Shown: positions 1-7,507, counted from the stretch's first letter. The stretch: DNA of 10,144 bases from GCA-003244245 sp964250265 (GCA_964250265.1 CAXUFG010000199.1:1-10144); one strand, 5' to 3'. Numbers and translations: made by a program. The notes: generated by a model from the sequence alone, not told the origin.

Positions 1-217
1 GATCGCGGACGCGATGGACCGGGTCAATCCGGTCTACATCCCGCGGAACCACCAGATGGAGGAAGCGCTGGCCGCGGCGAGTGCCGGGGATCTAGGACCG
101 TTTGGACGACTACTCGACGTGCTGGCGCAGCCGTTCGATGAAAGACCCGGTCTGGAGCCATACGCCGCACCGGCCCCGCCGAGCTTCGGCCCGTATCGCA
201 CGTTCTGCGGTACGTGA
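1..217 (+). CDS. selO: SelO/YdiU-family protein adenylyltransferase, C-terminal end (5' truncated by window)
   Basis: Only the last 71 residues are visible, in the frame starting at base 2. They read IADAMDRVNPVYIPRNH near the start and end in YRTFCGT, followed by TGA at 215-217. The 'VNP.(Y/F)IPRNH' block, an 'EALAAA..GDL.PF.RLLDVLA.PF' block and a terminal FCGT are characteristic of the extreme C-terminus of the SelO (YdiU, formerly UPF0061) family. Family members are pseudokinases that transfer AMP from ATP to hydroxyl side chains of proteins and are linked to redox stress; the active site lies upstream of the window and cannot be checked. An internal ATG at 14 is not the start, because the reading frame and family homology continue upstream of it. 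The gene converges on the hypothetical gene ending at 270. No functional link to the microcin-like cluster is suggested. Confidence 0.88.
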   Translation, partial: IADAMDRVNPVYIPRNHQMEEALAAASAGDLGPFGRLLDVLAQPFDERPGLEPYAAPAPPSFGPYRTFCGT

Positions 218-269
218 TTACGCACCGGGTCCACCTGGTCAACTATCGTGTTGCGGACGTCTATTAGGG

Positions 270-680
270 CTAGGGCAGGCGAGGGCGGCCGGGGTGTACG
301 GCGACGATCCATTGGCCGGTGCTGGCGATGTGTTGACCCGGATGTCCCAGCGGCCGGGTGCAGAACCAAAGCGTGAGGTTGCCGGTTTCGCCGGCCCATT
401 CGAATCGGCAGGCTCGGCACTCGTTGACTGTGCCGGGGTCCGGGTCGCCCACCTTGGCGTGCTCCAGCGCGTCGTGGCTTGTGGTGTCTCTCTGGCTGTG
501 TTGGTCTGAGAAGGCCGTGGGTGCGTGTGCGGCGATGACGTCTTGGCAGCGCAGCGTGATCTCGTGGCAGGTCCGCGCGACCGATCCCCAGGCTGCATCG
601 GAGTCCCATCGGATTGCCGTGACGCTGGTATCCAGCTGCCGTGTGTCCCGAGAAAAGTCGAAACCTGGGTGGTCCATCAT
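270..680 (-). CDS. Hypothetical protein with Cys/His-rich C-terminal motif
   Basis: This is a 136-residue reading frame starting MMDHPGFDF. I chose the ATG at 678-680 because GGGAG lies six to seven bases upstream; a longer frame to 710 adds ten Arg-rich residues without support. The N-terminal half includes a Trp/Cys segment (AAWGSVARTCHEITLRCQ). The C-terminal half carries CRACRFEWAG, then an aromatic stretch and WFCTRPLGHPGQHIAS. The spacing C..C ... C...LGH.G.H followed by a short beta-like tail (GQWIVAVHPG) resembles small uncharacterised actinobacterial proteins that may bind a metal through Cys and His; that is an inference from the residues only. It has no signal peptide or membrane segment. 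The gene is convergent with selO, with 52 bp between them. I do not recognise a named family and assign no function. Confidence 0.55.
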   Translation of the reverse strand: MMDHPGFDFSRDTRQLDTSVTAIRWDSDAAWGSVARTCHEITLRCQDVIAAHAPTAFSDQHSQRDTTSHDALEHAKVGDPDPGTVNECRACRFEWAGETGNLTLWFCTRPLGHPGQHIASTGQWIVAVHPGRPRLP

Positions 681-1233
681 GAGCCGCTCCCGACAGCGCT
701 CTCGCCCCACCCTCGACGCAAAGATACCCCAACTCGGGGCTGACGTGGAGCTGCGCCGCGCACTGGCTCAGCTGGCTAGAACACCGCGGTTACTCGTGGC
801 GTGCGACTCGCCGTGTCGGGCACTGGCCGGCTGGGGCTCGACCACCTCGTCGTCCGACGCGTACGTCGTCGGGCCAGTACTGCATGAGGAAGGCGGTTGT
901 GTCCCTGTCGATCCCAAGAGTCCGGCCATGCATTCAGGGGACCAAGGATCGAGCCGGTTCACGGAGCTGCCTCGCAGTGTGCTGGATCGAATGGTTCCCC
1001 ACGGTGGCTGGAACATCAGCAGCGGGCACGTGATGCCGTCTTGGCGCGGCAGTGGCTGGACCGCGAGCAGACGGTGGCAAGTCCAGGCCGTCGCCCCGTC
1101 CTGCGCACACTCCTCGGCGTATCGCTCGCAGCCGATGCCGTCGTCAAGGCAGACCGCCTGGGTTTATCGAGAGTGGCTCTGCAGGCGGTGTGCTGCTAGC
1201 TTCGTCACGGTCCGCATATGCTAACGGCCACGC
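681..1233. other. About 550 bp without a convincing intact gene
   Basis: Open frames cross this stretch on both strands, but they lack ribosome binding sites, have compositions unlike proteins (Ser/Arg/Pro-rich) and overlap one another. The one recognisable piece is the possible otsB remnant at 744-806. A minus-strand frame around 1017-1165 encodes a Cys-containing segment (CLDDGIGCERY) but lacks a start codon and is closed by TAA just upstream. I see no tRNA, terminator or repeat. The stretch looks like decayed coding DNA between the hypothetical gene and the hydantoinase gene. Confidence 0.5.
744..806 (+). pseudogene. Possible remnant of trehalose-phosphatase (otsB) N-terminus
   Basis: In frame 1 this stretch reads DVELRRALAQLARTPRLLVACD. 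It closely resembles the opening of actinobacterial trehalose-6-phosphate phosphatases (HAD family), which lead into the catalytic DxDGTLAPI motif. Directly after VACD the frame reads SPCRALAGWG, so the catalytic motif is absent. A nearby one-base shift gives a weak echo of G-T-L-A. Nothing downstream resembles the remaining HAD motifs in any frame I read. If real, it is a decayed or truncated copy; chance similarity of a short GC-rich segment is the alternative. Confidence 0.3.
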
Positions 1234-1380
1234 ATGGAGCTCCGAGGACTCGGAAAGTGGAGAGGACTGATCACGATTCGTTGGGCGTTATGGCTCTCGC
1301 TGTTGGTAGTGCTGGTGTTCGCGCTCACCACGGGTGTTCGCCTGGGCGCGGAGTATGCCGAGCAACTACTTGCCCGGTGA
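1234..1380 (+). CDS. Possible 48-residue single-pass membrane protein
   Basis: An ATG at 1234 opens a 48-codon frame that ends at TGA 1378-1380, with an in-frame TAA at 1222-1224 upstream. The product has a basic N-terminus (MELRGLGKWRG), one strongly hydrophobic segment (WALWLSLLVVLVFALTTGV, about residues 17-35) and a short tail ending EQLLAR. This is a plausible small inner-membrane protein. Against it, I see no Shine-Dalgarno sequence, and its 3' end overlaps the 3' end of the convergent hyuB gene by 15 bases. It could instead be the surviving end of a longer decayed gene in the 681-1233 stretch. No function is proposed. Confidence 0.3.
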   Translation: MELRGLGKWRGLITIRWALWLSLLVVLVFALTTGVRLGAEYAEQLLAR

Positions 1381-2982
1381 TCTTGCTGAAGAACTCGATC
1401 CGGTCGCAGTGACGGGTGCCCCCCAACCGCCGCCGCCCGGGGTTTCGATGCGGATCCGGTCGCCGCGGTGTAGTTGCCAGGTGCCCTTGCCGGGCAATCC
1501 GACCTCAGTTCCGTCCGGGCGGCGCAGGATGTTGCGGCCCACCGCGCCGGGGTGCCCGCCGTGCAGGCCCCACGGGGGGTGTTCGCGGCGTTCGGATTGC
1601 ACCGTCAGCGTGCAGTCGGCAAGCACCTCGACCTCGCGGATCAGGCCGTCGCCGCCGGGATGCTCACCAGCGCCGCCCGAGCAGGACCGCAGCTCGTATC
1701 GCCATACCCGCAGCGGGTAGTCCAGCTCCATCGCCTCGGCGGGGGTGTTCTGGGTGTTGGTCATCCCGGTGTGCACGCCGGACATCCCGGCACGGCCGGG
1801 GGTGCCGCCCTCGCCGCCGCCCAGTGTCTCGTAGTAGCTGAACGGCTGGTCGCCACCGGTGCCGATGAGCAGGTTGTTCATCGTGCCCTGGCTGGCCGCC
1901 GGCACCCGCTCGGGTATCACCTGGGCAAACGCGCCGAGCAGGACGTCGACGATCCGTTGGCTGGTCTCGACGTTGCCGGCGGCGGTCGGGGCGGGGAAGC
2001 GCGCGTGCACCACCGAGCCTTCCGGTGCGCGCACATGCAGCGCCCGGTAACAGCCGGCGTTGGGTGGTGCGTCCGGGTCGGTCAGCATCCGGAACACGAA
2101 CATCGCGCAGGACTGGGTTACCGCGAACACCGCGTTGAGGTTCACCGGGATCTGCGGATCGGTGCCATCGAAATCGATCGACACCTCGTCGCCCGCGACG
2201 GTCACCGCGGCACGGATGGTGACCCCAGCGCCGACCTCCAGGACGTCGGAATGGCGGTAGCACCCGTCCGGGATCTGCCGCACGGCGGCCCGGACCCGCC
2301 GCTCGGAGTAGTCGCAGACGGCCGCCATCGCCTCGTGCAGCCGTGCGCGTCCCATCCGGCCGGCGAGCTCGTGCAGCCGCCGGGCCCCGACGTAGTTGGC
2401 CGCGAACTGGGCTCTCAGATCACCCCGGCGCTCGCCCGGGGTCCGGGAGTTCGCGGCGATCAGCCGGATGACGTCGTCACGTTCCCCGCTGGCGTCGGCG
2501 ATGAGGATGGGTGGGATCCGGATTCCCTCCATCGCGATGTCGGTAGCGCTCGCCGGCATGGACCCCGGTGCAGCGCCACCGACGTCAGCGTGGTGGGCAC
2601 GGTTGGCCACATAGCCGAGCAGCTCGGCACCGTCCGGCGCCCCGACGGCGGCGACGATCGTGAGATCCGGCAGATGCGTCCCGCCCAGGTAGGGGTCGTT
2701 GACACAGACCTGCCGCCCGGGCTGCAGCGGCCCGCAGGTGTCGAGCACCGCGCGGACACTGGCCGGCATGGCGCCCAGATGCACCGGGATGTGCTCGGCC
2801 TGAGCGACCATCTCCCCGTCCGGATCAAACACCGCCGCCGAGCAGTCGGCCCGTTCCTTGATGTTCGGGGAGTACGCCGCCCGCCGCAGCGCGACGCCCA
2901 TCTCCTCGGCGACCCCGGCCAGCGCGTGCCGGAACACTTCCAGCTCGACCGCGGACAGGTGAATCGGGGACACCTCAGCCAT
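1366..2982 (-). CDS. hyuB: Hydantoinase B / oxoprolinase beta-type subunit
   Basis: This 538-residue protein has full family length (usually about 500-600). It belongs to the hydantoinase B/oxoprolinase family, which pairs with HyuA to hydrolyse or carboxylate cyclic amides and related substrates with ATP (N-methylhydantoinase, 5-oxoprolinase and acetophenone carboxylase relatives). The substrate cannot be told from sequence. Visible family landmarks are an N-terminal LEVFRHALAGVAEEMGVALRR, then YSPNIKERADCS, HIPVHLGAMPASV and NDPYLGGTHLPD, a central FDGTDPQIPVNLNA, and near the C-terminus the glycine run TPGGGGWG. I chose ATG 2980-2982 (MAEVSP); a TTG at 2986-2988 is two codons upstream. Neither has a clear ribosome binding site, which is odd for a gene normally coupled to hyuA. 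Its partner hyuA is about 6.5 kb away at 9537-10144 on the same strand, with the microcin-like operon and regulator genes between. Transcription may now come from readthrough of the operon ending at 3144. Confidence 0.93.
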   Translation of the reverse strand: MAEVSPIHLSAVELEVFRHALAGVAEEMGVALRRAAYSPNIKERADCSAAVFDPDGEMVAQAEHIPVHLGAMPASVRAVLDTCGPLQPGRQVCVNDPYLGGTHLPDLTIVAAVGAPDGAELLGYVANRAHHADVGGAAPGSMPASATDIAMEGIRIPPILIADASGERDDVIRLIAANSRTPGERRGDLRAQFAANYVGARRLHELAGRMGRARLHEAMAAVCDYSERRVRAAVRQIPDGCYRHSDVLEVGAGVTIRAAVTVAGDEVSIDFDGTDPQIPVNLNAVFAVTQSCAMFVFRMLTDPDAPPNAGCYRALHVRAPEGSVVHARFPAPTAAGNVETSQRIVDVLLGAFAQVIPERVPAASQGTMNNLLIGTGGDQPFSYYETLGGGEGGTPGRAGMSGVHTGMTNTQNTPAEAMELDYPLRVWRYELRSCSGGAGEHPGGDGLIREVEVLADCTLTVQSERREHPPWGLHGGHPGAVGRNILRRPDGTEVGLPGKGTWQLHRGDRIRIETPGGGGWGAPVTATGSSSSARSPGK

Positions 2983-3143
2983 AAGCAATCAGAGTGCCGT
3001 CCGGCGGCAGACCAGGGCCGGTTAAGGAGTTCATGGTGTGACAGTAACAAGAACCGCACGATAGGTCCGTGCCAGTGATGTCGCGCACCTGAAGGAGCGG
3101 CCCTTGGTCTCCGCGACGAGCTTCCCGGGTTGGGCTGGCAGCT

Positions 3144-3875
3144 TCACGCCTTGACGGCAAGGTAAACCGCAAAATTGTACCATCGAAATATCTGATCGAC
3201 TAGACCAAAGCCGGCTTCGCATAGCGCCTGTTTGTTTTCGGAATCTCGGTATGGCACAAGGACATTTTCTAGCGCCTCTCGTTTCTGCGCGATTTCCGTC
3301 GTATTGTAGCCATTGCGAACTTTATATTTGTGATACAGCTCGATGTATAAGCGAGTCAACATCGAGCTGTCAGCCAATGTCTTTTCTGCAACGAGTAGGC
3401 ATCCACCCGGCGTCAGCGATTCATGGCACATACGAAGCACTGTGCTGCGATGTGGCGGCCGAACGAATTGCAACGTATGGAGCATGATGATCACGCGTGC
3501 GTCGGGAAGATCATGGAAATTTTCGACCGGGTCGGTCCAAAGTGTCACACGACCAACTTGTCCGCGTGCTGCAAGTTTTTCGTTGATTTTGTTCCGCATG
3601 GCTGGCGATGGCTCAATGCCAACGAACCGCACAGGGTCGGTAGGAGGAAGGAGATTCATGAGACCGATCAAGGTGTTTCCAGTCGAGCAGCCCACATCGT
3701 AGACGGTCCCGCCGCTATCTGACAAGAAATGCGCTGACAACTCGACGGTCATGCGTTGAATCTCCGAATAGAAAGGGATGCTCCGATCTAGCATGTCGTC
3801 GAAGACGGCCGCTACCTTGTCGTCGAAGACGAAGTCGCTGTTTGCGACCGTCGCGCGGAACAAGTCGTCACGCAT
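3144..3875 (-). CDS. mccS: CmoA-like carboxy-SAM synthase (MccS-type) of the microcin-like cluster
   Basis: This 243-residue class I SAM-fold protein is strikingly like CmoA, which converts SAM and prephenate to carboxy-S-adenosylmethionine (Cx-SAM). Residues 16-41 (FVFDDKVAAVFDDMLDRSIP, then FYSEIQ) parallel the CmoA opening FDERVAEVFPDM.QRSVPGY. The SAM loop is VYDVGCSTGNTL (58-69), and IEPSPAM (87-93) follows. NGYNTTEIAQKREALENVL (188-206) matches the CmoA block around the Arg that holds the Cx-SAM carboxylate (R199 here), and the C-terminus GF..V...F..YNF...LAVKA is CmoA-like. Ordinary methyltransferases lack these blocks. In Bacillus and Yersinia microcin C-like operons such an enzyme supplies Cx-SAM to the C-terminal domain of MccB, and I infer the same role here. 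The ATG at 3873-3875 overlaps the end of mccB by 8 nt and has AAAGGA five bases upstream. GC is low (23 of 60 at 3301-3360). Confidence 0.87.
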   Translation of the reverse strand: MRDDLFRATVANSDFVFDDKVAAVFDDMLDRSIPFYSEIQRMTVELSAHFLSDSGGTVYDVGCSTGNTLIGLMNLLPPTDPVRFVGIEPSPAMRNKINEKLAARGQVGRVTLWTDPVENFHDLPDARVIIMLHTLQFVRPPHRSTVLRMCHESLTPGGCLLVAEKTLADSSMLTRLYIELYHKYKVRNGYNTTEIAQKREALENVLVPYRDSENKQALCEAGFGLVDQIFRWYNFAVYLAVKA

Positions 3876-5679
3876 CTTGGTCCTTTCGTGCGACGATAAG
3901 CAGGAAGTACGGTATGCGGCTGGATTTATCGTAGATCACTGGCTCCCGCTCGGCATCATCCGCTGTGGGTGCCGGCTCGACAATTCTCTGTACTCTTAGA
4001 CCGCTTTCAAGAACAGTATTAATGTATGTCGAAACTGTACGATGGTAAGTCGTGACGTGGCGTACTCGTACGTTTCCATAACGGTCTTCGCGTACCTTTG
4101 TGCAAGCACCCTCATCAAAATAATCGTCGACTGTGAAGTGCTCATAAGCCCAGTCCAGCAGGCGAGGTGTCTTCTTCCAGCCGCCGCGGTCCTTGAGCGG
4201 ATGAGGGACTGACAGGACCAACGTTCCACCCGAACGCAACGCCGCAGATAATGTTTCCACAGCCCACCGGAGGTCTGGCACATGGTCCACAACGTTGAGG
4301 CAGCATACTATGTCGTAAGCTCCGGTCTTGTCTGTCAGCGCCTCGATTCCGTCGGGTATTATTTGCGCGCGTCCACCATGATTAGCGAGACGTGGTTTCA
4401 GGAGTCGCCGCATAGCTGGTTCGGGCTCGTAGGCATCGACTACAGCGCCGCGCTCTATAAGACTCGTTGCTATCTGACCTGCACCAGCACCCACATCGGC
4501 TACAATTTTCTTGCTGACCGATGGTAATAAGGTGTGGACGAGACCGTCTAAGAGGATGGCATTGAATGAGTGTGAGTCTCGCTCGTCCTCGTACTGTCCT
4601 GCTATGGAGTCCCATACTTTCCCGCTGGAGGACTGAGCGTGGCAGACATCGCATTGATCGGCCACCTCGAAGCTCTCCCATGTAGTTTCGTATGTGCGGG
4701 AATCTATGAGGAAACGCCGACCTAAGGTCGCTGCCTTCATGCCGAGAATCCAACGGATGGCCTCGTTGGCTTGGACCGATGCAACGATGGCGTTGAGAGG
4801 ACCATAGCTTGGGGCTTGCCAGGCAGGGTTGAGCTCAATCCGTGAAAGTTGTACAGATACGGGATCAAGCGGCTGTTCAGCGAGTGCTTCGGCTGCAAGA
4901 CGAATGCACTCGTAGCAGGGTGTATCAGGGACGGACAGCAACGGACCGACGCAGCCGTGCCCCTCGATGTAGCCAGCCACGCTGAACGGCCGCGCCATCT
5001 TTACGCACACTGCGTTTGCCCACGAATGGAGGTCTGCTGGACGATCGGCAGAGATCAGCACGAGATCACTGCGGCTTGCGACAGCTGCGGCCAGGTCTGG
5101 GCCATCGAACTTCCGAGCGATGGTCTCGACATCCAGGTCAGCGCGGAGGGCGCGGAGGCGCCCTGCGGCCGCGTCGACTTTAAGTTGGCCAACGTCACTT
5201 TCATTGAATAGGGTCTGCCTTGTGAGGTTAGATAGTTCGACTACATCGCCATCAGTGATGACCAAGCGACCGATTCCGGCGGCTGCGAGGTGGACTGCAA
5301 GATGTGTTCCTATGCCGCCCATGCCAATCAGCCCGACGGATGTATTGGCAAGTTTTTGCTGTGGGTCACCATCGACGCCAATCATCCTATAATAGAGCTG
5401 GTGTCGGTCGTAACGACCACTCCGGTTCCACGCCGGAACCAACATCCCAGCCTGTTCGAGGTCGGTGATTAATGATTCGGCTTCCCCGTCATTCCAGCCG
5501 TAATGGCGCACAGCCTTGACCGCGTCAGCTCGATCAGTGGGGGCAGTTAAGCTCGCAAGTAGGTCAACAAGGAAGTGGGGAGGATTTTCGACATCCCACG
5601 CGAGCGGTGGCAGGATACCCAACCTTAGTCCGTTCGCTACATGGCGGACTGACATGTATGGAGGTAACCATAGGCTCAT
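3868..5679 (-). CDS. mccB: MccB-like peptide nucleotidyltransferase fused to a C-terminal SAM-dependent (carboxy)methyltransferase domain
   Basis: This is a 603-residue bifunctional protein. Residues 1-100 form an N-terminal region of the kind that clamps the precursor peptide in MccB. Residues 110-345 are an E1/ThiF-type Rossmann domain: GMGGIG at 119-124, the acidic strand end TDGD (142-145), NLTRQ (151-155), K167, and ADRP at 211-214 in the position of the catalytic Asp loop. Two CxxC pairs (C255/C258 and C343/C346) make the usual structural zinc site. Residues 350-603 are a second domain with the SAM motif VADVGAGAGQ (393-402), the acidic E418, and D456 in AYDIVCC. MccB enzymes activate the C-terminal Asn of a short ribosomal peptide with NTP and leave an N-P-linked nucleotide. 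Homologues with this C-terminal domain use CTP and add a carboxymethyl group from Cx-SAM, so I predict a peptidyl carboxymethyl-nucleotide; the nucleotide itself is inferred. The start codon overlaps the aspS stop (ATGA, 5676-5679), and no strong ribosome binding site precedes it, which fits translational coupling. TTA codons occur at residues 5, 44, 70, 384 and 385. Confidence 0.9.
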   Translation of the reverse strand: MSLWLPPYMSVRHVANGLRLGILPPLAWDVENPPHFLVDLLASLTAPTDRADAVKAVRHYGWNDGEAESLITDLEQAGMLVPAWNRSGRYDRHQLYYRMIGVDGDPQQKLANTSVGLIGMGGIGTHLAVHLAAAGIGRLVITDGDVVELSNLTRQTLFNESDVGQLKVDAAAGRLRALRADLDVETIARKFDGPDLAAAVASRSDLVLISADRPADLHSWANAVCVKMARPFSVAGYIEGHGCVGPLLSVPDTPCYECIRLAAEALAEQPLDPVSVQLSRIELNPAWQAPSYGPLNAIVASVQANEAIRWILGMKAATLGRRFLIDSRTYETTWESFEVADQCDVCHAQSSSGKVWDSIAGQYEDERDSHSFNAILLDGLVHTLLPSVSKKIVADVGAGAGQIATSLIERGAVVDAYEPEPAMRRLLKPRLANHGGRAQIIPDGIEALTDKTGAYDIVCCLNVVDHVPDLRWAVETLSAALRSGGTLVLSVPHPLKDRGGWKKTPRLLDWAYEHFTVDDYFDEGACTKVREDRYGNVRVRHVTTYHRTVSTYINTVLESGLRVQRIVEPAPTADDAEREPVIYDKSSRIPYFLLIVARKDQDA

Positions 5680-7451
5680 GCTGGTCCATGGTTTTTCGGC
5701 GGCAGCACAACCTTGATGTGGACGTCGGCGAGTTGCTTTTCTGACACCTCGCTCGGAGCGCCCATCATCAGATCCTGGGCGTTCTGATTGAGTGGGAACG
5801 CGATTGTCTCGCGAATATTCGGCTCCCCGAGGATGAGCATCACGATCCGGTCGATTCCAGGTGCGATTCCGCCGTGCGGCGGAGCTCCCAAGCTGAGTGC
5901 ACGCAGCATCCCGCCGAATTTCTGTTCGACATCATGCTTGGAATAACCGGCAATCTCGAACGCTCGATACATGATATCGGGACGGTGGTTACGAATCGCA
6001 CCAGAAGATAGTTCGATGCCGTTGCAGACGATGTCGTACTGCCAAGCCAGGACGTCAAGTGGGTCCTTGCTGTTGAGAGCGTTCAGTCCACCTTGAGGCA
6101 TCGAGAACGGATTGTGACTGAACTCGATACTTCCGTCTTCGGCGCGTTCATACATCGGAAAATTTATGATCCAGCAGAACCGGAACGAGTTTTCATCAAA
6201 ATGTCCAGTACGTTTACCGGCTTCCACGCGAACCTGTGCCATGACAGACCGGACGTCATCGATGTCGTCAGCGGCACCAAAGAAAAGTGCGGCCCCAGGC
6301 TGAGCCTTGGTCTCCGCGAGCAGCCGCTGGCGCTGTTCACGGTCGATGAATTTCGCGATGGGACCGGTAACCTCGTCGTCCGCCCCGACACGTAACCAGG
6401 CAAGGCCGGGAGCCCCGCAAGACTTGGCGAACTCCTGCATGCCGTCAAAGAACGAGCGCGGCCGACCCTGACAGTCCGGTACTGCGAAGGCGAGTACCCG
6501 TTTGCCGGAAAATGCTCGGAACGTGCTTTCTGTGAAGACACTCGACAGTTCTGCTAGTTGAAACGGCACGCGAAGATCTGGCTTGTCGGTCCCGTAGAGA
6601 GCCAGGGTGTCGCGGTAGGTGATGCGGGGGAACGGCGCCGAAGCCTCTCGCTCGGGGGCAAATTCGGTGAACAACTCGGAGAGCAGCTCTTCGACAACGG
6701 CGAAGACGTCTTCCTGTTCGACGAAGCTCATCTCCAGGTCGAGCTGATAAAACTCACCAGGAGATCGATCCGCGCGGGAGTCCTCATCCCGGAAGCAGGG
6801 CGCGACCTGAAAGTAACGATCGAAACCGGAGACCATCAACAGTTGCTTGAACTGCTGTGGGGCTTGCGGCAACGCGAAGAACTTTCCTGGATGAAGCCGG
6901 GATGGCACCAAGAAGTCCCGCGCACCCTCGGGGCTGGAGTTGGTCAAGATTGGAGTCTGAAATTCCGTGAATCCGCGGGTGGTCAGTTTGTGGCGAATGC
7001 TCGACACGATCTTCGATCGCATCACTACGTTGCGGTGCATGTGTTGGCGGCGCAGGTCAAGGAACCGATGAGCAAGCCGCTTGTCCTCTGATACGTATTC
7101 TTCGGGGACTACCGAGAACGGCAGTTCGGCAGCGGGCCCGAGCACTTCGACGTGATCTACTTCAACCTCGATATCACCTGTCGCAAGAACGGGGTTAATA
7201 TTTTCTGTCCGACGTGGAGAAACCCGGCCGTCAATTCGCAAAACGGTTTCCCTGGGAAGGTGCGCGAGCTGTTCCATCCATTCGGAGCCGGGTCGGACGA
7301 CGAGCTGCGCAATTCCGTAATGGTCCCGCAGGTCAAGAAATAGGAGCCCACCCAGGTCCCGGCGATTGTGCAGCCACCCAGAAAGCCGGATGGATGTGCC
7401 AACTTCCTTCGCAGTTAACTCACCGCACGTGTGAGTCCGATACCGATGCAT
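5676..7451 (-). CDS. aspS: Aspartyl-tRNA synthetase, alphaproteobacterial type; probable self-resistance copy
   Basis: This complete 591-residue class II synthetase would charge tRNA with aspartate. It has an N-terminal OB-fold (SGWLHNRRDLGGLLFLDLRD, 24-43), motif 1 near 160-180 (EFQTPILTNSSPEGARDF), LPQAPQQFKQLL at 194-205, motif 2 at 219-243 (CFRDEDSRADRSPGEFYQLD and following), the bacterial GAD insert, the NPFSMPQGG region (447-455) and motif 3 GGIAPGIDRIVMLI (527-540). MHRYRTHTCG, LPQAPQ instead of LPQSPQ, ADRSPGEFYQ with its extra residue, and PHGGIAPGIDR are as I know them from alphaproteobacterial enzymes, not actinobacterial ones, so the gene looks foreign. ATG 7449-7451 is preferred over an upstream in-frame start at 7526 because homology begins there and GGTGA lies just upstream. 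Codon 12 is TTA. It sits between mccA and mccB and overlaps mccB. Microcin C products inhibit AspRS, so an insensitive second target is the likely role. It could instead be the only aspS, or a tRNA-charging variant that is sensitive. Confidence 0.93.
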   Translation of the reverse strand: MHRYRTHTCGELTAKEVGTSIRLSGWLHNRRDLGGLLFLDLRDHYGIAQLVVRPGSEWMEQLAHLPRETVLRIDGRVSPRRTENINPVLATGDIEVEVDHVEVLGPAAELPFSVVPEEYVSEDKRLAHRFLDLRRQHMHRNVVMRSKIVSSIRHKLTTRGFTEFQTPILTNSSPEGARDFLVPSRLHPGKFFALPQAPQQFKQLLMVSGFDRYFQVAPCFRDEDSRADRSPGEFYQLDLEMSFVEQEDVFAVVEELLSELFTEFAPEREASAPFPRITYRDTLALYGTDKPDLRVPFQLAELSSVFTESTFRAFSGKRVLAFAVPDCQGRPRSFFDGMQEFAKSCGAPGLAWLRVGADDEVTGPIAKFIDREQRQRLLAETKAQPGAALFFGAADDIDDVRSVMAQVRVEAGKRTGHFDENSFRFCWIINFPMYERAEDGSIEFSHNPFSMPQGGLNALNSKDPLDVLAWQYDIVCNGIELSSGAIRNHRPDIMYRAFEIAGYSKHDVEQKFGGMLRALSLGAPPHGGIAPGIDRIVMLILGEPNIRETIAFPLNQNAQDLMMGAPSEVSEKQLADVHIKVVLPPKNHGPA

Positions 7452-7454
7452 AGT

Positions 7455-7507
7455 GTCACCAGACGGGGTCGGGGTCAGATTGTGTGAGCGCAGCGAGCGC
7501 CGGTGAC
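7455..7507 (-). promoter_or_regulatory. Short inverted repeat overlapping the aspS ribosome binding site
   Basis: On the minus strand GTCACC (7502-7507) is complementary to GGTGAC (7455-7460), and the second arm contains the putative aspS Shine-Dalgarno sequence GGTGA. Pairing across the 41-base gap could mask the binding site. Six base pairs over that distance is weak and may be chance. Confidence 0.15.

Noticed and set aside
218..269. Imperfect 16-base palindrome (ACCGGGTCCACCTGGT) between selO and the convergent gene, as a terminator
   Set aside because: Only 12 of 16 positions are symmetric, there is no loop or T-run, and it is too weak to call.
34..732. 232-codon minus-strand frame covering the left hypothetical gene and the selO end
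   Set aside because: It overlaps the certain selO C-terminus and the better-supported 270-680 gene in another frame, and its product is Arg/Pro/Gly-rich low-complexity sequence.
358..1224. 288-codon plus-strand frame
   Set aside because: Its first third is antisense to the 270-680 gene and the rest is Ser/Arg-rich without a ribosome binding site. Only the short otsB-like stretch inside it is retained, as a possible remnant.
2975..3034. 19-residue frame MNSLTGPGLPPDGTLIAYG as a second precursor peptide
   Set aside because: It has no ribosome binding site, does not end in Asn, and overlaps the start of hyuB.
1474..3078. 534-codon open frame on the plus strand opposite hyuB
   Set aside because: It is antisense to a clear full-length HyuB, has a His/Gly/Arg/Val-rich composition with no family motif, and is the usual shadow of a high-GC gene.
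3868..5679. Interpretation of the E1-like protein as ThiF/MoeB for thiamine or molybdopterin synthesis
   Set aside because: The N-terminal peptide-clamp-like region, the fused methyltransferase domain, and the AspRS, CmoA-like and Asn-ended peptide neighbours fit MccB. No sulfur-carrier protein or cofactor gene is nearby.
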